Assembly: GCF_002159085.1 (NCBI RefSeq)
Contig: NZ_LZRU01000023.1
Location: forward strand, 124,001-188,000
Source of the DNA: Thermobacillus sp. ZCTH02-B1
Lineage (GTDB): Bacteria; Bacillota; Bacilli; Paenibacillales; Paenibacillaceae
Direction of reading: 5' to 3'
DNA: 64,000 nucleotides
The notes beneath the pieces are model-generated. The model made no database searches, had not been told where the DNA came from, and saw only the letters and a list, made by a program, of their open reading frames with translations. A program made the translations under genes and the position numbers. This document shows, piece after piece, positions 31,616-41,185 of this stretch (the first letter of the stretch is position 1; the number at the start of each line of letters is the position of its first letter).

Positions 31616-33829
31616 ATGGCGATTTTGTATGACGAGGTTCGAAGGATTTTTCATTTGCAGACGCCGGGAACCAGCTACGTCATCGGGCTCGTGAAGGACG
31701 GCGCGGCGCCCGTCCATCTCTACTGGGGCCGGAAGATCCGGCCGGGCGCCGAAGAGCGGCTCCTGCGCCGGGGGTGGCGGCACGCGCCGGCGCCGTTTCC
31801 GGGCGACAACACGCTCTCGTACGACTGGCTGCCGCTGGAGTATCCCGGCTACGGCACGGGCGATTTCCGCCATCCGGCGTACGAGGCGCAGCTGGACGAC
31901 GGCACGACGGCCGTGGAGCTCATCTACGACAGCCATCGCATTCTCCGCGGCAAGCCGCCGCTCGAGGGGCTGCCGGCCGTCTACGTCGAATCGGACGACG
32001 AGGCGGAGACGCTGGAGCTTGTGCTCGTGAACCGGTATTCGGGCCTGAAGGCGGTGCTCTCCTATACGGTGTTCGCGCGGCACGACGCGATCGCCCGGTC
32101 GGTGCGGTTCGTCCACGAGGGCGATCGGCCGATCCGGCTGCTCCGGGCGCTCAGCGCGAGCGTCGATCTGCCCGGCAGCCGTTATGACTGGCTTCACCTC
32201 AGCGGCGCCTGGCTGCGGGAGCGGATGATCGAACGGCGGCGGCTCACGACGGGCACGCAGGGCATCGAAAGCCGCCGCGGCGCGAGCAGCCACCAGCACA
32301 ATCCGTTCATCGCCCTCCTGTCCCCGGACGCGGACGAGGATCACGGCGACGTGTATGCGATGAATCTCGTCTACAGCGGCAGCTTCGCGGCGCAGGCGGA
32401 GGTGGACCAGTACGGCACGACCCGCCTGTCGATCGGGTTGAACCCGTTCGATTTCGGCTGGCTGCTCGAGCCCGGCGAGTCGTTCCGGACGCCGGAGGCG
32501 ATACTGGTCTACTCCGCGGAGGGGCTGGGGGCCATGTCGCGCACGTTCCACCGGCTGTACCGGACGCGGCTGTGCCGGGGCACGCACCGCGACCGGATCC
32601 GTCCGATTCTCATCAACAACTGGGAAGCGACGTACTTCGATTTCACCGAGGAGAAGCTGCTCGAGATCGCGCGGTCGGCCCGCGGGCTCGGCATCGAGCT
32701 GTTCGTGCTGGACGACGGCTGGTTCGGGAAGCGGAACGACGACACGTCGTCGCTCGGCGACTGGAAGGCGAACGAGCGGAAGCTGCCCGGCGGGCTCCGG
32801 CGGCTGGCGGAGCGGGTGCGGGACGAGGGCCTGCTGTTCGGGCTGTGGATCGAGCCGGAGATGGTGTCGCCGGACAGCGATCTCTACCGTGCGCACCCGG
32901 ACTGGTGCCTCCACGTGCCGGGCCGGCGGCGGACGGAGATGCGGAACCAGCTCGTGCTCGATTTTTCGCGGGAAGACGTGTGCGAAGCCGTGTACCGCAT
33001 GATTGCGGACATCCTGTCCTCCGCGCCGATCGGCTATGTGAAATGGGACATGAACCGGAACATGACCGAGATCGGCTCCGCCGCCCTGCCGCCCGAACGG
33101 CAGCGGGAGACGGCGCACCGCTACATGCTCGGGCTGTACCGGGTGCTCGACCGGCTGACGCGCGAGTTCCCGCATGTGCTGTTCGAGGGCTGCGCGAGCG
33201 GCGGCGGGCGGTTCGACCCGGGCATGCTGCACTATATGCCCCAGACTTGGACGAGCGACAACACCGACGCGGTCGCCCGCCTGAAGATCCAGTACGGCAC
33301 GAGCCTCGTCTATCCCGCGATCGCCACGGGCGCCCACGTGTCGGCCGTGCCGAACCACCAGACGGGCCGCGTCACGCCGCTCGACATGCGCGCGCACGCG
33401 GCGATGTCCGCCAACTTCGGGTACGAGCTGGACGCGACGGCCCTGACCGAGGAAGAGAAGGAGCAGCTGCGGCGGCACGTCGCGCTGTACAAGGAGATCC
33501 GGCATCTCGTCCAGTTCGGCGACCTGTACCGGCTGCTCAGCCCGTTCGAGGGCGACGAGGCGGCCTGGATGTACGTGAGCGAAGATCGGGCGGAGGCGGT
33601 CGTGTTCTATTTCCGCGTGCTGGCCGAGGCGAACGGACCCTTCAGGCGCTTCCGGTTGAAGGGGCTGGACCCGGACGCCGCTTACCGGCTGGAGCCGCTT
33701 GACGGGCGGGAGGACGCGAACGGATCCGGGTCCGTGTACGGCGGGGATCAGCTCATGTGGGCGGGCCTGCATGCCGAGACGGGCCCCGGGGATTTCCGGA
33801 GCCGCCTGTGGCGGTTGACCCGGGTGTGA
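31616..33829 (+). CDS. Alpha-galactosidase, GH36 family
   Basis: 737 aa, cytosolic (no signal peptide), the usual size of tetrameric GH36 enzymes. N-terminal beta-sandwich (about 1-330), then the TIM barrel: NNWEATYFDF, LFVLDDGWFGKRNDD, LFGLWIEPEMVSPDSDLY, nucleophile Asp478 in KWDMNRN, FEGCASGGGRFD and acid/base Asp548 in SDNTDAVAR. As I recall, those two residue numbers coincide with those of the Geobacillus stearothermophilus enzyme AgaA/AgaB. ATG 31616 follows GGGGGGAGG by 8 nt; TTG 31613 is an alternative. It releases galactose from raffinose/melibiose after uptake. Confidence 0.95.
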   Translation: MAILYDEVRRIFHLQTPGTSYVIGLVKDGAAPVHLYWGRKIRPGAEERLLRRGWRHAPAPFPGDNTLSYDWLPLEYPGYGTGDFRHPAYEAQLDDGTTAVELIYDSHRILRGKPPLEGLPAVYVESDDEAETLELVLVNRYSGLKAVLSYTVFARHDAIARSVRFVHEGDRPIRLLRALSASVDLPGSRYDWLHLSGAWLRERMIERRRLTTGTQGIESRRGASSHQHNPFIALLSPDADEDHGDVYAMNLVYSGSFAAQAEVDQYGTTRLSIGLNPFDFGWLLEPGESFRTPEAILVYSAEGLGAMSRTFHRLYRTRLCRGTHRDRIRPILINNWEATYFDFTEEKLLEIARSARGLGIELFVLDDGWFGKRNDDTSSLGDWKANERKLPGGLRRLAERVRDEGLLFGLWIEPEMVSPDSDLYRAHPDWCLHVPGRRRTEMRNQLVLDFSREDVCEAVYRMIADILSSAPIGYVKWDMNRNMTEIGSAALPPERQRETAHRYMLGLYRVLDRLTREFPHVLFEGCASGGGRFDPGMLHYMPQTWTSDNTDAVARLKIQYGTSLVYPAIATGAHVSAVPNHQTGRVTPLDMRAHAAMSANFGYELDATALTEEEKEQLRRHVALYKEIRHLVQFGDLYRLLSPFEGDEAAWMYVSEDRAEAVVFYFRVLAEANGPFRRFRLKGLDPDAAYRLEPLDGREDANGSGSVYGGDQLMWAGLHAETGPGDFRSRLWRLTRV

Positions 33830-34095
33830 GATGGCGGCAATCTCCTTAATCGATGAGCATGTTCAAGCATGCTCCCCTTTTCCCGGAGGGAATGGCGGAC
33901 GGGCCGATCGGGCGCGCCGCGGTTCCCGTTTTTTTTTGGGCCGGTCAGCGGCCGGGACGGCGGCATCCTTGCGAAAAGCGCGGAGATTCCCTTGCGGACG
34001 GATCCGCCGCTGTTCCCGCCGCCTCCCGCCGGAGAAGCGCGACGCCTCCGTCGACTCCCGGCGCCGGCGCGCGCCGCCCCGAACGCCGTCGGCCG
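33830..34095. other. Intergenic stretch after the alpha-galactosidase gene
   Basis: No convincing gene. A run of nine T at 33929-33937 follows GCGGTTCCCG and may mark a terminator of the galactoside operon, but the stem is weak. The rest is GC-rich without recognised signals. Confidence 0.35.
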
Positions 34096-34125
34096 TTGAA
34101 GCGCCGGCGGCGCTGGTGTTATGAT
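34096..34125 (+). promoter_or_regulatory. Sigma-A promoter of ispDF-gltX
   Basis: TTGAAG 34096-34101, 18-nt spacer, TATGAT 34120-34125. Transcription would start at about 34132, which argues against ispD starts upstream of that point. Confidence 0.7.
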
Positions 34126-34164
34126 AGGGGGGATATGCTGGCTGAAGGAAGGCGGGACTGCCGC

Positions 34165-35427
34165 ATGATGGAACAATCGGCGGATCCGGGCGCCGCTTGG
34201 CCGGCCTGGAGCGCGGTCGTCGTCGCGGCGGGGCGCGGCTCGCGCATGGGAACGGACGAGCCGAAGCAGTATCTCGAATTCGCGGGCAAGCCGATCCTGC
34301 TGTACGCGCTGGAACTGTTCGAGGCGATGCCGGAGATCGGCGAGATCGTGCTGGTGGCCGCCGCGGATGAGATCGGACGGTGCGAGGCGCTGTGCCGGGA
34401 GCGCGGGCTGCGCAAGGTGCGGCGGATCGTCGCCGGCGGCGCGGAGCGGCAGCAGTCGGTATACCGCGGAATCGAGGCGGCGTCGGGCGACTGGGTGCTC
34501 GTGCACGACGCGGTGCGGCCGCTCGTGACGGCCGACGCGGTCCGGCGCTGCATGGCGCGCGCCCTTGAGACCGGCGCCGCGGTGCTCGCCGTGCCGGTTA
34601 AGGACACGATCAAAGTCGTGGACGAGGCCGGCCGGATCAAGGAGACGCCGGACCGCCGCGCGCTGCGGGCGGTGCAGACGCCGCAGGCGTTCCGTCGCGG
34701 GCTGCTGCTCGCCTGTCACGAGCGGGCGGCGCGCGAGGGATTCGCCGCCACGGACGACGCGATGGTCGTCGAGCGGTACGGCCATCCGGTGGCGGCGGCG
34801 GAGGGCGAATATGCGAACATCAAGATCACGACGCCGGACGATCTCGCGGCGGCGGAATGGCTGCTCAGGACCCGTCGTCCGGAGGCCGGGGCGGCTCCCG
34901 CGGGTTCGCCGGCGGGCGGGACGGAAGGAGCGGACGGCATGATCCGGATCGGACAAGGGTTCGACGTGCACGCGTTCGCGGAAGGGCGGCCGCTCGTCAT
35001 CGGCGGCGTGACGATTCCCCACGAACGCGGCCTGCTCGGGCACTCGGACGCCGACGTGCTGCTGCACGCGATCGCGGACGCGGTGCTCGGCGCGCTCGGG
35101 CTCGGCGATATCGGGAAGCATTTTCCCGACACCGATCCCCGATACAAGGACGCCGACAGCACGAAGCTGCTCGGGCACGTCTGGTCGCTCGCGAAGGAGC
35201 GCGGATACCGGCTCGGCAACGTCGACGCGACGATCATCGCGCAGCGGCCGAAGATGGCGCCGCACATTCCGCGGATGGTCGAGACGATCGCGCGCGTGCT
35301 CGAAGCGGATGATCCGTCGCGGGTGAACGTGAAGGCGACGACGACCGAGCGGCTCGGGTTCACGGGCCGCGAAGAGGGAATCGCGGCGCAGGCGGTCGTC
35401 TGCCTCGTGAAGCGGGAACGGGAGTAG
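34165..35427 (+). CDS. ispDF: IspD-IspF bifunctional fusion (MEP isoprenoid pathway)
   Basis: One uninterrupted frame of 420 codons joins both enzymes. Residues about 12-232 are IspD (2-C-methyl-D-erythritol 4-phosphate cytidylyltransferase): [40 protein letters not shown]. After an Ala/Gly/Pro-rich linker of about 25 residues, residues 259-420 are IspF (MEcPP synthase): GQGFDVHAF with metal ligands Asp and His, [44 protein letters not shown]. No stop codon separates them. The two act at non-consecutive steps, with IspE between. Start ATG 34165 follows GAAGGAAGG; the frame is open to 33853 but runs through the promoter. Fusion is known in Campylobacter and alphaproteobacteria; B. subtilis has separate genes. 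An internal IspF start is also possible (see 34924). Confidence 0.9.
   Translation: MMEQSADPGAAWPAWSAVVVAAGRGSRMGTDEPKQYLEFAGKPILLYALELFEAMPEIGEIVLVAAADEIGRCEALCRERGLRKVRRIVAGGAERQQSVYRGIEAASGDWVLVHDAVRPLVTADAVRRCMARALETGAAVLAVPVKDTIKVVDEAGRIKETPDRRALRAVQTPQAFRRGLLLACHERAAREGFAATDDAMVVERYGHPVAAAEGEYANIKITTPDDLAAAEWLLRTRRPEAGAAPAGSPAGGTEGADGMIRIGQGFDVHAFAEGRPLVIGGVTIPHERGLLGHSDADVLLHAIADAVLGALGLGDIGKHFPDTDPRYKDADSTKLLGHVWSLAKERGYRLGNVDATIIAQRPKMAPHIPRMVETIARVLEADDPSRVNVKATTTERLGFTGREEGIAAQAVVCLVKRERE
34924..34941 (+). promoter_or_regulatory. Internal ribosome site and ATG for a separate IspF
   Basis: AAGGAG at 34924-34929 stands 9 nt before an in-frame ATG (34939) that begins [12 protein letters not shown], the normal N-terminus of free-standing IspF. 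The cell may therefore make both the fusion and a stand-alone IspF (34939-35427). Confidence 0.55.
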
Positions 35428-35483
35428 ACGGCGGGCTTTCTTTTTCGGAAATCGGGAAATCGCAGCGGAAAGGGGTAGCGGTC

Positions 35484-36944
35484 ATGGCAAGCGAAGTCCG
35501 CGTCCGTTACGCGCCGTCGCCGACGGGGCATCTGCACATCGGCAACGCGCGGACGGCGCTGTTCAATTATCTGTTCGCGCGCAGCGCGGGCGGAACATTC
35601 GTCATCCGCATCGAGGACACCGACACGAAGCGGAACGTCGAGGGCGGCGAGGAGAACCAGCTCAAGTATCTGCGCTGGCTCGGCGTGGACTGGGACGAGG
35701 GGCCGGACGTCGGCGGGCCGTACGGACCGTACCGGCAGACGGAACGGCTGGACTACTACCGCGAGCTGACGGAAGACCTGATGAGGCGCGGCCTCGCCTA
35801 CAAATGCTACTGCACGGAGGAGGAGCTGGAGCGCGAACGCGAGGAACAGGCCGCCCGCGGCGAGACGCCGCGCTATTCCGGCCGATGCCGGAATCTGACC
35901 GAAGCGGAGCGCGCGGCGCTGGAGGCGGAAGGGCGCACGGCGAGCATCCGCTTCCGGGTGCCGGAAGGGAAGACGTACGCCTGGAACGACATGGTGAAGG
36001 GCGAGATCGCGTTCGAGTCCGACGGCTTCGGCGACTTCGTCATCGTGAAAAAGGACGGCATCCCGACCTACAACTTCGCGGTGGTCGCCGACGATCACGC
36101 GATGCGGATCAGCCACGTGCTGCGCGGCGAGGACCACATCTCGAACACGCCGCGCCAGCTCATGATCTACGAGGCGTTCGGCTGGGAGCCGCCGGTGTTC
36201 GGCCACATGACGCTGATCGTGAACGAGCAGCGCAAGAAGCTGAGCAAGCGGGACGAGACGATCGTCCAGTTCATCGAGCAGTACGAGAAGCTCGGCTATC
36301 TGCCGGAAGCGCTGTTCAACTTCATCGCGCTGCTCGGCTGGTCGCCGGAGGGCGAGCGGGAGCTGTTCAGCCGCGATGAGCTGACGCGGATCTTCACGCC
36401 GGACCGGCTCAGCAAGAGCCCGGCCGTGTTCGACCCGCAGAAGCTGGCGTGGATGAACGGCGAGTACATCCGGATGGCCGACCCGGACCGGGTCGCGGCG
36501 CTCTGCGTGCCGCATTTGCAGGCGGCGGGCTTCCTGCCGGAGGAGCCGGACGCGGCGCAGCTGGAGTGGACGAAGCGGCTGGTCCTGCTCGTCCGGGAGA
36601 AGCTGCACAGCGCGGCGGACATCGTGCCGCTCGCCGAGGTGTTCTTCCGCGAGGATCCGGAGGACGAGCCCGAGGCGGCCGGGGTGCTGCGCGAGGAGCA
36701 CGCGCCGGTCGTGCTGCGCGCGTTCCTCGACGCGGTGCGCTCCGCGGAGGGCGAGTGGACGGTGGACGCCGTCAAGGCGCTCTTCAAGGATGTGCAGCAG
36801 GCGACGGGATTCAAGGGGAAGCAGCTTTTCATGCCGATCCGTGCGGCGCTGACGGGTCAGACGCACGGATCGGACCTGAACGAGACGATCGCGCTGCTCG
36901 GCCGGGAGAAGACGGAAGCGCGCCTGGTGAAGCGGCTGGGCTGA
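35484..36944 (+). CDS. gltX: Glutamyl-tRNA synthetase
   Basis: 486 aa class I synthetase. Signature [22 protein letters not shown] (HIGH) at about 9-30, [10 protein letters not shown], the Cys-containing zinc-like insert [14 protein letters not shown] (about 110), the KMSKS equivalent KKLSKRDE (about 252) and a C-terminal anticodon-binding cage. Length agrees with B. subtilis GltX (483). In Bacillales this enzyme normally also charges tRNA-Gln with Glu. Starts at ATG behind GGAAAGGGG, 56 nt after ispDF; probably transcribed with it. Confidence 0.97.
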   Translation: MASEVRVRYAPSPTGHLHIGNARTALFNYLFARSAGGTFVIRIEDTDTKRNVEGGEENQLKYLRWLGVDWDEGPDVGGPYGPYRQTERLDYYRELTEDLMRRGLAYKCYCTEEELEREREEQAARGETPRYSGRCRNLTEAERAALEAEGRTASIRFRVPEGKTYAWNDMVKGEIAFESDGFGDFVIVKKDGIPTYNFAVVADDHAMRISHVLRGEDHISNTPRQLMIYEAFGWEPPVFGHMTLIVNEQRKKLSKRDETIVQFIEQYEKLGYLPEALFNFIALLGWSPEGERELFSRDELTRIFTPDRLSKSPAVFDPQKLAWMNGEYIRMADPDRVAALCVPHLQAAGFLPEEPDAAQLEWTKRLVLLVREKLHSAADIVPLAEVFFREDPEDEPEAAGVLREEHAPVVLRAFLDAVRSAEGEWTVDAVKALFKDVQQATGFKGKQLFMPIRAALTGQTHGSDLNETIALLGREKTEARLVKRLG

Positions 36945-37142
36945 TCGGGATCTGCGGCGGCCCGCGCGCGGCCTGAACGGCGGGTCCGGCCGATCAGGCC
37001 GGGCGGACGCGGTCGGTACCGCACGCATGACCGGGTCCGGCCGGACCGATGCGGGCGGGCGATGGTTCGCCGCGCGCCCGCGCGCAGCGTGCGCCGGTTC
37101 GCCTCCGTGCGCCGGTTCGCCTCCGCGCGCCGGTCCGCCGGA
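36945..37142. other. GC-rich spacer with an 18-bp tandem repeat
   Basis: No gene. At 37090-37125 the 18-mer TGCGCCGGTTCGCCTCCG occurs twice in exact tandem, and a shortened degenerate third copy continues to about 37140. No terminator with a T-tract was found for gltX. Confidence 0.55.
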
Positions 37143-37171
37143 TTGAAAGTTCACGCGCCTCGGGTTATACT
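37143..37171 (+). promoter_or_regulatory. Sigma-A promoter of the cysE-cysS T-box transcript
   Basis: TTGAAA 37143-37148 and TATACT 37166-37171 with an exact 17-nt spacer. Confidence 0.85.
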
Positions 37172-37177
37172 TGTTGA

Positions 37178-37567
37178 CAGACGGGCTCCCGCCCCGGGTG
37201 CGCGGGGCGCGGGGAGCGAAAGACAAGCGCATACGGCGACAAGCGTTGAACAGGAGAAGTACGTTCCGGCAGGATTCCCAGAGAGGACAACCGCGTGCGG
37301 GCGGTTCATCCGCCTTGTGCGCCGGCTGGAAGTTGTCCATTCCGCGGAACCGAACATGCGCCTGGGAGCTTCGCCCCGAACCCGCGGCCTTTCGTCCGGC
37401 GGCAGTAGGCGGCGACGGGTCGCGCCGTTACACGCGGCAAGAGATGGGAACGCGTGGCGTCGGGTCTCCGGCCTGACGGTCCCGCAAGCGGGCGCGGACG
37501 GCGTTCCCAAGCAGAGTGGAACCGCATGGAATCATGCCTCTGCAGCTTCGGCTGCAGAGGCTTTTTT
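37178..37567 (+). promoter_or_regulatory. T-box riboswitch (probably tRNA-Cys) controlling cysE-cysS
   Basis: A leader of about 390 nt. The T-box core is explicit: AGAG (37513-37516), bulge TGGAACC (37517-37523), GCATG (37524-37528), loop GAAT, CATGC (37533-37537) and CTCT (37538-37541) fold into a complete antiterminator. The competing terminator at 37536-37567 shares GCCTCT. In Stem I, GTTCCG (37263-37268) pairs with CGGAAC (37344-37349); AGTA at 37258-37261 is the loop-E strand opposite GAACATGC, and TGC at 37357-37359 is the best specifier candidate (Cys). AGAGAGG at 37280-37286 fits the GA motif. Low cysteinyl-tRNA would permit read-through into cysE-cysS. Confidence 0.88.
37536..37567 (+). 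terminator. T-box regulated terminator
   Basis: GCCTCTGCAGC/GCTGCAGAGGC, 11 perfect pairs with a TTCG tetraloop, then six T (37562-37567). Confidence 0.93.
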
Positions 37568-37638
37568 GGCGTAGGGGCGAACGGAACGCGGACGGGCGGC
37601 CGGCGCGATTTCGTCCATACGGGGGTGAGAAAAAAGGG

Positions 37639-38430
37639 ATGTTTCGCACGTTGAAGTCCGACATTCAGGCGGTGTTCGACAACGATCCCGCGGCGCGCAA
37701 CTGGCTCGAGGTCGTGCTGACGTACTCCGGGCTGCACGCCATCTGGATGCACCGGATCGCACACGCGCTGTACAAGCGGAAATTCTTCACGCTCGCGCGC
37801 ATCGTTTCGCAGTTCAGCCGGTTCATGACCGGGATCGAGATCCATCCCGGCGCGAAGATCGGCAAGCGGCTGTTCATCGACCACGGGATGGGCGTCGTCA
37901 TCGGCGAGACGTGCGAGATCGGCGACGATGTGGTCATCTACCAAGGGGTGACGCTCGGCGGCACGGGCAAGGAGAAGGGCAAGCGCCATCCGACGATCGG
38001 CAACAATGTCGTCATCGGCGCGGGCGCGAAGGTGCTCGGCTCCTTCAAGGTCGGCGACAACTCGAGAATCGGCGCGAACTCGGTCGTCGTGCGGGAAGTG
38101 CCGCCGAACAGCACGGTCGTCGGCATTCCCGGACGGGTCGTGCGGAGCAACGGCCAGCGGGTCGACCGGCTCGACCATACGAAGATTCCGGACCCCATCA
38201 TGGAAGTTTTCCGGAGCATGCAGCGGGAAATCGACGAGCTGCGCGGGGAACTGGAGGCGCTGAAGCGGCAGGCGGAAAGCCGGTCGGCGCGGGAGCAGGC
38301 GGCGCAGGCGGTGACGGTGCAGGCGGCTGCCGCCGAGCCGGCGCCGGCCGCCGCGCCGGAGCGGTCTTCGGGATCCGTGCCGGAACGGGATGCGGACAGA
38401 CAGAAGATCACGACCGGAGGAGACGCGTGA
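37639..38430 (+). CDS. cysE: Serine O-acetyltransferase
   Basis: 263 aa; acetyl-CoA + serine to O-acetylserine, the cysteine precursor. Short Firmicutes-type N-terminus ([44 protein letters not shown]), then a left-handed beta-helix of hexapeptide repeats ([25 protein letters not shown] and onward) with the active-site His in DHGMG and the [11 protein letters not shown] loop. After about residue 205 comes a tail of about 55 residues rich in Ala/Glu/Arg/Pro, longer than I expect for Bacillus CysE (about 217 aa). ATG 37639 follows GGGGGTGAG and AAAAAAGGG. cysS starts 1 nt after its stop. Confidence 0.94.
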   Translation: MFRTLKSDIQAVFDNDPAARNWLEVVLTYSGLHAIWMHRIAHALYKRKFFTLARIVSQFSRFMTGIEIHPGAKIGKRLFIDHGMGVVIGETCEIGDDVVIYQGVTLGGTGKEKGKRHPTIGNNVVIGAGAKVLGSFKVGDNSRIGANSVVVREVPPNSTVVGIPGRVVRSNGQRVDRLDHTKIPDPIMEVFRSMQREIDELRGELEALKRQAESRSAREQAAQAVTVQAAAAEPAPAAAPERSSGSVPERDADRQKITTGGDA

Positions 38431-38431
38431 C

Positions 38432-39880
38432 ATGACAGTCGGCGAAATCCGAATCTACAACACGATGACACGGGAGAAGGAAGTGTTCGTCCCGCAGACG
38501 CCGGGCAAGGTCAACATGTACGTATGCGGACCGACCGTATACGACTACATCCACATCGGCAACGCGCGGCCGGCGATCTTTTTCGACGTGGTGCGGAGGT
38601 ATTTCGAGGCCGTCGGCTACGAAGTGAACTACATCGTCAACTTTACGGACGTGGACGACAAGCTGATCCGCAAGGCGCAGGAGCTCGGTTCGACGGTGCC
38701 GGAGGTCGCGGAGAAATATATCGCGGCCTACAACGAGGACATCGAGGCGCTCGGCGTGCGCAAGGCGACGGTCAATCCGCGCGTCATGCACCACATTCCC
38801 GAGATCATCGCGTTCATCGAGGGGCTGATCGCGAAGGGATACGCCTACGAGAGCGGCGGAGACGTCTATTTCCGGACGCAGAAGTTCCCGGATTACGGCA
38901 AGCTCTCGCACCAGAAGCCGGAGGAACTGCAATACGGCATCCGGGTCGAGGTGGGCGAGAAGAAGGAGAACCCGCAGGATTTCGCGCTGTGGAAGGCGGC
39001 GAAGCCGGGCGAAATTTTCTGGGAGAGCCCGTGGGGACCGGGGCGACCGGGCTGGCACATCGAATGCTCGACGATGGCGCGCAAGTACGCGGGCGACACG
39101 CTGGACATCCACGGCGGCGGCCATGATCTCCAGTTCCCGCATCACGAGTGCGAGATCGCGCAGTCGGAGTCGCTTACCGGCAAGCCCCTCGCGCGGTACT
39201 GGATGCACAACGGCTACATTCACATCAACAACGAGAAGATGTCCAAGTCGCTCGGCAACTTCGTGACGGTGAAGGATTTGCTGAAGCGGACGAAGCCGGC
39301 GGCGCTGCGTTATTTCATGCTGTCGGCGCACTACCGGAGCCCGCTCAATTTCAGCGAGGAGGCGATCCGCCAGGCCGAGAACAGCGTCGAGCGGATCGCG
39401 ATTTGCCGCGTCAACCTGAACCACCGGCTGGCCGCGCTCGGCAGCCGCGGCGCCGCCGAGGCGGAGCGGGCGCGCGGGACCGGGTCGACCGGCGAGCCGG
39501 AGCTTGACCGCAGGATCGCGGAGATCCGCGCCCGGTTCCACGAGAAGATGAGCGACGATTTCAACACGCCGGACGCGGTGACCGCGCTGTTCGATCTCGT
39601 GAGCGAGGCCAACCAGGTGCTGAAGCGGGAAGTCGTATCGGGCGCCGTCCTCCAAGTGCTGCTCGACGAGCTGGAGGCGATCGACCGGGTGCTCGGCCTG
39701 CTGCCGCCGGAGGACGACGCGAAGCTCGAGGACGAGGAGATCGAACGGCTGATCGCGGAGCGGACGGAGGCGCGGCGCAACAAGAACTGGGCGCGCGCCG
39801 ATGAAATCCGGAGCCTTCTGGCCGAACGGGGCATCATTCTCGAGGACACGCCGCAGGGAGTGCGCTGGCGCCGGAAATGA
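38432..39880 (+). CDS. cysS: Cysteinyl-tRNA synthetase
   Basis: 482 aa class I synthetase. Zinc ligands: Cys in [17 protein letters not shown] (which also holds the HIGH motif, about 27-44), Cys in WHIECSTMA (about 208) and His/Glu-type ligands in [12 protein letters not shown] (about 233). KMSKSLGNF at about 266. A C-terminal helical DALR-like domain ends the protein. The ribosome site CGGAGGAG lies inside the end of cysE. Regulated with cysE by the T-box; the stop overlaps mrnC by ATGA. Confidence 0.97.
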   Translation: MTVGEIRIYNTMTREKEVFVPQTPGKVNMYVCGPTVYDYIHIGNARPAIFFDVVRRYFEAVGYEVNYIVNFTDVDDKLIRKAQELGSTVPEVAEKYIAAYNEDIEALGVRKATVNPRVMHHIPEIIAFIEGLIAKGYAYESGGDVYFRTQKFPDYGKLSHQKPEELQYGIRVEVGEKKENPQDFALWKAAKPGEIFWESPWGPGRPGWHIECSTMARKYAGDTLDIHGGGHDLQFPHHECEIAQSESLTGKPLARYWMHNGYIHINNEKMSKSLGNFVTVKDLLKRTKPAALRYFMLSAHYRSPLNFSEEAIRQAENSVERIAICRVNLNHRLAALGSRGAAEAERARGTGSTGEPELDRRIAEIRARFHEKMSDDFNTPDAVTALFDLVSEANQVLKREVVSGAVLQVLLDELEAIDRVLGLLPPEDDAKLEDEEIERLIAERTEARRNKNWARADEIRSLLAERGIILEDTPQGVRWRRK

Positions 39881-40371
39881 GCGAACCGCAATCAGCCGCA
39901 CGCGAAGGAATGGACGGGGAATGCCGGGAGCACGAGCGGTGGCCGGTCGAACCGCCGGCAAGGCCGCCGCACCTGATGAATCCGATGGCGCTCGCCTATG
40001 TCGGCGACGCCGTTTTCGAGCTTTTGGTCCGCCAGCATCTGGCGGCCCGGCCGAACCATAAGCCGGGAGAGCTGCACCGGAGCGCGGTCCGGTACGTCTC
40101 CGCGAAGGCGCAGCGCGCGCTGCTCGACAAGCTGAAGCCGCACCTGACGGAGGAAGAGGCCGAAATCGTCCGCCGCGGCCGCAACGCGAAGTCCGGACCG
40201 CCCCCGAAGGGAGCGGACATGGTCGATTACCGCCACGCCACCGCGCTGGAATGCCTGTTCGGCTGGCTGTATTACGCGGGCCGGTTCGGGCGCATGGCGG
40301 AATTGTTGCGCGTGGCGGACGAAGAAGGACCGCTGGCCGGCTCCGGCAGCCGTCCGACGCAAGGAGGGTGA
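39877..40371 (+). CDS. mrnC: Mini-ribonuclease III
   Basis: 164 aa. RNase III catalytic domain without a dsRNA-binding domain: [18 protein letters not shown] (signature with catalytic Asp/Glu, about 35-52), [35 protein letters not shown] (second acidic cluster, about 108-142). It matures 23S rRNA ends in B. subtilis. The first 30 residues are an extra charged, Pro-rich extension compared with the 143-aa Bacillus protein. Overlaps cysS by four bases. Confidence 0.93.
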   Translation: MSEPQSAAREGMDGECREHERWPVEPPARPPHLMNPMALAYVGDAVFELLVRQHLAARPNHKPGELHRSAVRYVSAKAQRALLDKLKPHLTEEEAEIVRRGRNAKSGPPPKGADMVDYRHATALECLFGWLYYAGRFGRMAELLRVADEEGPLAGSGSRPTQGG

Positions 40372-40374
40372 CCG

Positions 40375-41184
40375 ATGACCGGTCGGGAGACAGACATCGG
40401 GCAGGATGAGATCATCGCCGGCAGGCATCCGGTGCTGGAGGCGCTCAGGGCCGGCCGGGACATCCACAAGATCTGGATCGCCGAGGGCGTCCGGCGCGAG
40501 CTGATCCGGCCGATCGAGGAGGAGGCGCGCCGCCGCGGCATCGTCGTCCAGACGGCGGACCGGCGCAAGCTGGACCAGATCGCGCCGGGAGTCGCCCACC
40601 AGGGAGTCGCCGCGCAGGCGGCCGCCCACCGCTACGCGGAGCTGGACGAACTCTTGGAGCGGGCCGCGGCGAAGGGCGAGCCGCCGCTTCTCCTGCTGCT
40701 CGACGAGATTGAAGATCCGCACAATCTCGGGTCGATCCTGCGCACGGCCGAATGCGCGGGCGCGCACGGCATCGTCATTCCGAAGCGGCGCTCGGCGGGG
40801 CTGACGGCCGCCGCCTACAAGGCTTCCGCGGGCGCCGCCGCGCTCGTGCCCGTCGCCCGCGTCACGAACCTGGCGCAGACGATCGACCGGCTGAAGGAGC
40901 GCGGCATCTGGATCGCCGGCGCCGACGCGGCCGCGCCGGACGACGTCTGGCGGGCGGACCTGACGCTGCCGCTTGCGATCGTGATCGGCAGCGAAGGCCG
41001 GGGCATCGGCCGGCTCATCCGGGACAAATGCGATTTCCTCGTCAGACTGCCGATGTTCGGCCGAATCAACTCCCTGAACGCGTCCGTCGCCGCGGGCGTT
41101 CTGCTGTACGAAGCCGTCCGGCAGCGGGCCGCCGCGGCGGACAAGGGCGGAAGCGGCGTCCGGCCGGCGGAGCGGGACGTCTGA
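40375..41184 (+). CDS. rlmB: 23S rRNA 2'-O-ribose methyltransferase (TrmH/RlmB family, YacO)
   Basis: 269 aa. N-terminal substrate-binding domain (IIAGRHPVLEALRAGRDIHKIWIAEG), then a SPOUT methyltransferase with LLLDEIEDPHNLGSILRTAECAGAHGIVIPKRR (motif 1, about 108-140), IVIGSEGRGIGRLIRDKCD (motif 2) and IPMFGRINSLNASVAAGVLLYE-like motif 3 (here LPMFGRINSLNASVAAGVLLYE residues at about 222-243). Those motifs form the SAM-binding knot. The ribosome site AAGGAGGGTG lies within the end of mrnC. Confidence 0.94.
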   Translation: MTGRETDIGQDEIIAGRHPVLEALRAGRDIHKIWIAEGVRRELIRPIEEEARRRGIVVQTADRRKLDQIAPGVAHQGVAAQAAAHRYAELDELLERAAAKGEPPLLLLLDEIEDPHNLGSILRTAECAGAHGIVIPKRRSAGLTAAAYKASAGAAALVPVARVTNLAQTIDRLKERGIWIAGADAAAPDDVWRADLTLPLAIVIGSEGRGIGRLIRDKCDFLVRLPMFGRINSLNASVAAGVLLYEAVRQRAAAADKGGSGVRPAERDV

Positions 41185-41185
41185 C

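Noticed and set aside
33853..34164. N-terminal extension of ispDF by about 100 codons
   Set aside because: Covers the ispDF promoter and a T9 run; low-complexity Arg/Pro/Gly translation.
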